Source: Streptomyces bohaiensis (GTDB lineage: Bacteria; Actinomycetota; Actinomycetes; Streptomycetales; Streptomycetaceae). Taken from it: a stretch of 44,905 nucleotides of DNA. Below, piece after piece: positions 42,579 through 44,905 of this stretch. The notes under the pieces are model-generated. The model ran no database searches and was not told the DNA's origin. It worked only from the letters and a program-made list of their open reading frames with translations. Position 1 is the stretch's first letter; each line of letters begins with the position of its first letter. The DNA lies in contig NZ_JAAVJC010000015.1 of the NCBI RefSeq assembly GCF_012033785.1, positions 1 to 44,905 of the forward strand. Direction: 5' to 3'. Position numbers and translations under genes: made by a program.

Positions 42579-43634
42579 ATGTACAGCCAGGCCTTCGCCC
42601 CCGAGTACCAGGGCGCCCTCACCGCCCTGTCCGTCAACTCCTCCCTGCCCGACGTGCTCGCCGCGGCCACCGAGCAGCTGGCCGAGGCCCGCCGCGCCGG
42701 CTCCCCTCTGGAGACGGCCCGCGCCGGCCTGGCCGCCGCCGAGGCGTACCGTCGGCTGGGGCGGACCGAGGAGGCGGAACGCGCCTGGCGGGACTCCTAC
42801 CGTGCCGCCCGGTCCGCCGGAGACGCCGGCGCGATGGCGTGGGCGCTGTGGAGCGGCGGCACGCTCGCCCGGCAGCGCGGCCGGCTCGTCCTCGCCCGGC
42901 GGCTGCTGGGCCTCGCGGCCGACCTCGCCGGGCGCGGCGGCGACGTCGTCGCCCGCGGGTACTCGCTCGCCGGCATGGCGGAGACCGGACGCATCCAGGG
43001 CGACTACGAGGCGGTCCGCCGCCTCCACGAGCAGCTGCTCGCCGAGGCCCGGCGCCGCGGGGAGGCCCGCCACACCGTCTGGGCGCTCGAGGGGATCGCG
43101 CAGATCCACCGGAACACCGGCGACCTCGACAGCGCGTACCGGCTCTTCGAGGAGGCCGCCGGCATCGCCGCACGCGCGGACGACCACCGGGGCCACGCAT
43201 GGGCGCTCCGGGGGCTCGCCGACGTGGTGTCGGTGCGGGACGGCGACATGGCGCGGGCGCTCACCCTGCTGCGCGAGGCGGAGCGGACCTGCCGCACGAT
43301 GGACCTGCGCGGCGCGCTGGCCTACAACCACAAGATGCAGGGCAACGTGCGGTACCGGGCGGAACGCTTCGAGGAGGCGCGGGCGTCCTACGCGCAGGCG
43401 CTGGAGGAGTTCCGCGCCATGAGCGAACCGCGCGGGGAGGCGCTGGCGCGCCTCGGACTGGCGAAGTCCCGGGCGCGCCTGGGGCGCGACCGGACGGAGA
43501 CCGCCGCCGAGCTGGCCGAGCTGGCGGGGACGATGGAACGCATAGGTCTGCGCCATGCGCTGGAGATGGTGCACTTGGCGCAGGACGAGTTCGGGCTCGC
43601 GCCGGCGGTCGGCGCGTCGGGGGCCGCCTCGTGA
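42579..43634 (+). CDS. TPR-repeat protein
   Basis: The 351-aa protein consists of about six to seven TPR-like helix pairs (for example ETARAGLAAAEAYRRLGRTE, GYSLAGMAETGRIQGDYEAV and ALEGIAQIHRNTGDLDSAYR). It has no DNA-binding, signal or membrane segment. TPR proteins mediate protein contacts. It is coupled to the polyprenyl synthase gene by a GTGA overlap, so a partnership with that enzyme is plausible. ATG 42579 has AAAAGGA at 4 nt. Confidence 0.85.
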   Translation: MYSQAFAPEYQGALTALSVNSSLPDVLAAATEQLAEARRAGSPLETARAGLAAAEAYRRLGRTEEAERAWRDSYRAARSAGDAGAMAWALWSGGTLARQRGRLVLARRLLGLAADLAGRGGDVVARGYSLAGMAETGRIQGDYEAVRRLHEQLLAEARRRGEARHTVWALEGIAQIHRNTGDLDSAYRLFEEAAGIAARADDHRGHAWALRGLADVVSVRDGDMARALTLLREAERTCRTMDLRGALAYNHKMQGNVRYRAERFEEARASYAQALEEFRAMSEPRGEALARLGLAKSRARLGRDRTETAAELAELAGTMERIGLRHALEMVHLAQDEFGLAPAVGASGAAS

Positions 43635-44719
43635 CCGGGAGCGGTCCCGCGCTCCGGGAGGCCGAACGACCTGCGCCGGTGACGTCGGCCGACCCGGCGG
43701 CCCGCGAGGCTGCTCGACTCCTGGACCGCTGCCGGGCCGAGGTGCGGCCCGACCTGGTCGACGCCGTGGGCAGGCTGCACCCGTGGCTGGCCGAGATGGC
43801 GGGGTACGCGTTCGGTTGGTGCGAGGTGGGCGGGGCGGCGAGGCGCACCGCCGACGGGGGCAAGGGCGTGCGGCAGGCCCTCGCCGTGCTGGGCGCCGAG
43901 GCGGCGGGGGCGCCGGCGCGACGCGGCGCTCCGGCGGCGGTCGCCGCGGAGCTGGTCCATGTCTTCTCGTTGCTGCACGACGACGTCATGGACGGGGACC
44001 TCACCCGGCGGCAACGGGACACCGTGTGGCGCGCGTACGGCACCGGGCCCGCGGTGCTGGCCGGTGACGCGCTGTTCGCGCTGGCGGTGGAGACCGTGGC
44101 ACGGCCCCGGGACACGGGGCAGGGTGCGGCGACCGTGCGCATGCTGTCCGGGGCCCTGGGCGACCTGGTGCGGGGGCAGGCCGACGACCTCCTCTTCTCC
44201 TCCCGCCCCTGGGCAGGAGAACAGGCCGTCCGCGTCGACGAGTACCTCGCGATGGCCGAGGGCAAGACCGGTGCCCTGCTGGGGTGTGCCGCCGCGATGG
44301 GCGCCGCGATGGGCGGGGCGGCGGAGCCCGCGAGCTCCGCGCTGGACCGGGCCGGGCGCAGCATGGGCGTGGCCTTCCAGCTGGCCGACGACGTCCTCGG
44401 CCTGTGGGGCGACCCCGCCGTGACCGGGAAGCCTGTCCACGGCGATCTGCGGGAGCGCCGCAAGACCTACCCCGTGCTCGCCGCGCTGCGCTCGGAGACC
44501 CCCGCGGGGCGCGCGCTGCGCACGGTGCTGGAGCGGGACGGGGACCCCGCGGAGGCGGCCGCTCTGGCGGAGGAGGCGGGGGGCAGGACCGCCGCACTGG
44601 CGGAGGCCCACCGCCACCTGGCCGCTGCCCGGTCGGCCCTCTCCGAACCGACGTTGGGGCCGAGGGCCGTGCGGGAACTGACGGCGCTGGCCGAGTACGC
44701 CGTCCGGCGCCACCGCTGA
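43631..44719 (+). CDS. Polyprenyl (FPP/GGPP-type) synthase
   Basis: The 362-aa protein is an all-helical trans-prenyltransferase. The first Asp-rich motif is HDDVMDGD (about residues 116-123, DDxxD), followed by LTRRQRDTVW. The second is FQLADDVLGLWGD. GGKGVRQAL replaces the usual GGKRxRP. Residues just before the first motif are VHVFSLLH, so product length is probably C15-C20, a guess from size of side chains. The GTG start overlaps the TPR stop. No terpene cyclase lies within the window. Confidence 0.9.
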   Translation: MTGSGPALREAERPAPVTSADPAAREAARLLDRCRAEVRPDLVDAVGRLHPWLAEMAGYAFGWCEVGGAARRTADGGKGVRQALAVLGAEAAGAPARRGAPAAVAAELVHVFSLLHDDVMDGDLTRRQRDTVWRAYGTGPAVLAGDALFALAVETVARPRDTGQGAATVRMLSGALGDLVRGQADDLLFSSRPWAGEQAVRVDEYLAMAEGKTGALLGCAAAMGAAMGGAAEPASSALDRAGRSMGVAFQLADDVLGLWGDPAVTGKPVHGDLRERRKTYPVLAALRSETPAGRALRTVLERDGDPAEAAALAEEAGGRTAALAEAHRHLAAARSALSEPTLGPRAVRELTALAEYAVRRHR

Positions 44720-44794
44720 CAGCGGGCGGCGGCCGCGCCTCACCCGGCACGCCCCGGCGGCCGCGCGGTCGCTGACAGCGGGCGGCGGCCGCGC
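44714..44794. repeat. Pair of 25-bp direct repeats at the end of the prenyl synthase gene
   Basis: The 25-bp sequence starting CGCTGACAGCGGGCGG occurs at 44714-44738 and again at 44770-44794. The first copy includes the stop codon of the gene. They may be a duplication scar or part of a terminator. Confidence 0.7.
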
Positions 44795-44818
44795 GGTCGC
44801 GGACGGCCGGGGCGTGCC
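44746..44818. terminator. Possible bidirectional terminator
   Basis: Arms GGCACGCCCCGGC (44746-44758) and GCCGGGGCGTGCC (44806-44818) form a 13-bp stem with a long GC-rich loop. It stands between the prenyl synthase gene and a minus-strand frame entering from the right. Confidence 0.55.
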
Positions 44819-44819
44819 G

Positions 44820-44905
44820 CCGCACGTTGGTGACCAGTTCGCTGCCGACCAGCGGCAGCAGCATGCGCGCGTCGGCGCCGACCTCGACCCCACCGGTGGT
44901 GCGCA
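44820..44905 (-). CDS. Partial HATPase-like coding sequence at window edge
   Basis: The minus frame from the window end reads MLLPLVGSELVTNVRRHA, resembling the ATP-binding N-box (LVSELVTNAxRHA) of RsbW-like kinases. After this the frame runs into the repeat and hairpin region with no recognisable domain, so the gene appears truncated at its 3' end. The 5' part is outside the window. Confidence 0.45.

Overview
The window is high-GC DNA with actinomycete gene content, most like Streptomyces or a close relative. This rests on the base composition, the many GTG starts, the SpoIIE-type phosphatase, DUF4232 and RICIN secreted proteins, DnaB-like and HATPase-like genes, XRE/SDR and AraC pairs, and a DtxR-type iron box. 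The call comes from gene content only; no database search was possible. No tRNA, rRNA or CRISPR array was seen.

Region 1 (1-12979) is the most interesting part. It is a polymorphic-toxin locus read on the minus strand. A secreted Rhs/YD-repeat gene (12979 to 9611, split by one in-frame TGA at 11612-11614) ends in the conserved DPTGL boundary followed by a short, Gly/Ala-rich, membrane-like tail. Downstream lie at least five displaced Rhs tail fragments (near 8040-7141, 5360-4863, 4578-4252, 4048-3233 and 1655-1215). Each joins the same core sequence to a different or duplicated tail. Small predicted membrane proteins of 45-88 aa lie between and behind them and look like immunity proteins. Several modules close with strong hairpins. 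A ~200-bp segment (45-aa gene flank plus hairpin) and an 88-aa two-TM gene are repeated three to four times. An intact 889-bp IS5-like element (1971-2859, TSD AAT) and the end of a second copy (1-120) bracket the distal module. Remnants of a + strand HNH-type nuclease gene are also present. I read the locus as an archive of toxin tails and membrane immunity genes growing by tandem duplication, and partly decaying.

Region 2 (12980-21340) holds drug-efflux and regulator modules: a frameshifted GNAT gene; an ArsR-like regulator with a 30-bp dyad upstream of a co-directional MFS exporter; and a TetR regulator (with a dyad operator) translationally coupled to a DHA2 MFS pump and followed by an FAD monooxygenase whose codon use is less GC-rich than its neighbours.

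Region 3 (21338-25280) is an iron-box-preceded ferric-iron ABC importer: a binding lipoprotein, a fused double permease and an ATPase, with 4-bp overlap coupling.

Region 4 (25281-34426) is mixed: a lipoprotein, an IS5 transposase remnant, DoxX and cupin genes divergent from a TetR gene, a DUF4232 protein, an MFS exporter, an internally deleted HATPase gene, a SnoaL-like protein, a frameshifted DnaB-like ATPase and a small unknown gene ending in a 16-bp-stem terminator.

Region 5 (34427-44905) holds a long inverted repeat, a frameshifted RICIN lectin gene, a membrane SpoIIE-type phosphatase, a divergent SDR/XRE pair, a membrane-anchored Mrr-like nuclease with a small membrane partner, DUF1801, AraC and VOC genes, and a TPR plus polyprenyl synthase operon behind a perfect 24-bp palindrome.

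Four single-base frameshifts (Rhs fragment near 7636, GNAT, DnaB-like, RICIN) all fall in short G runs, so homopolymer sequencing error must be excluded before calling those genes dead.
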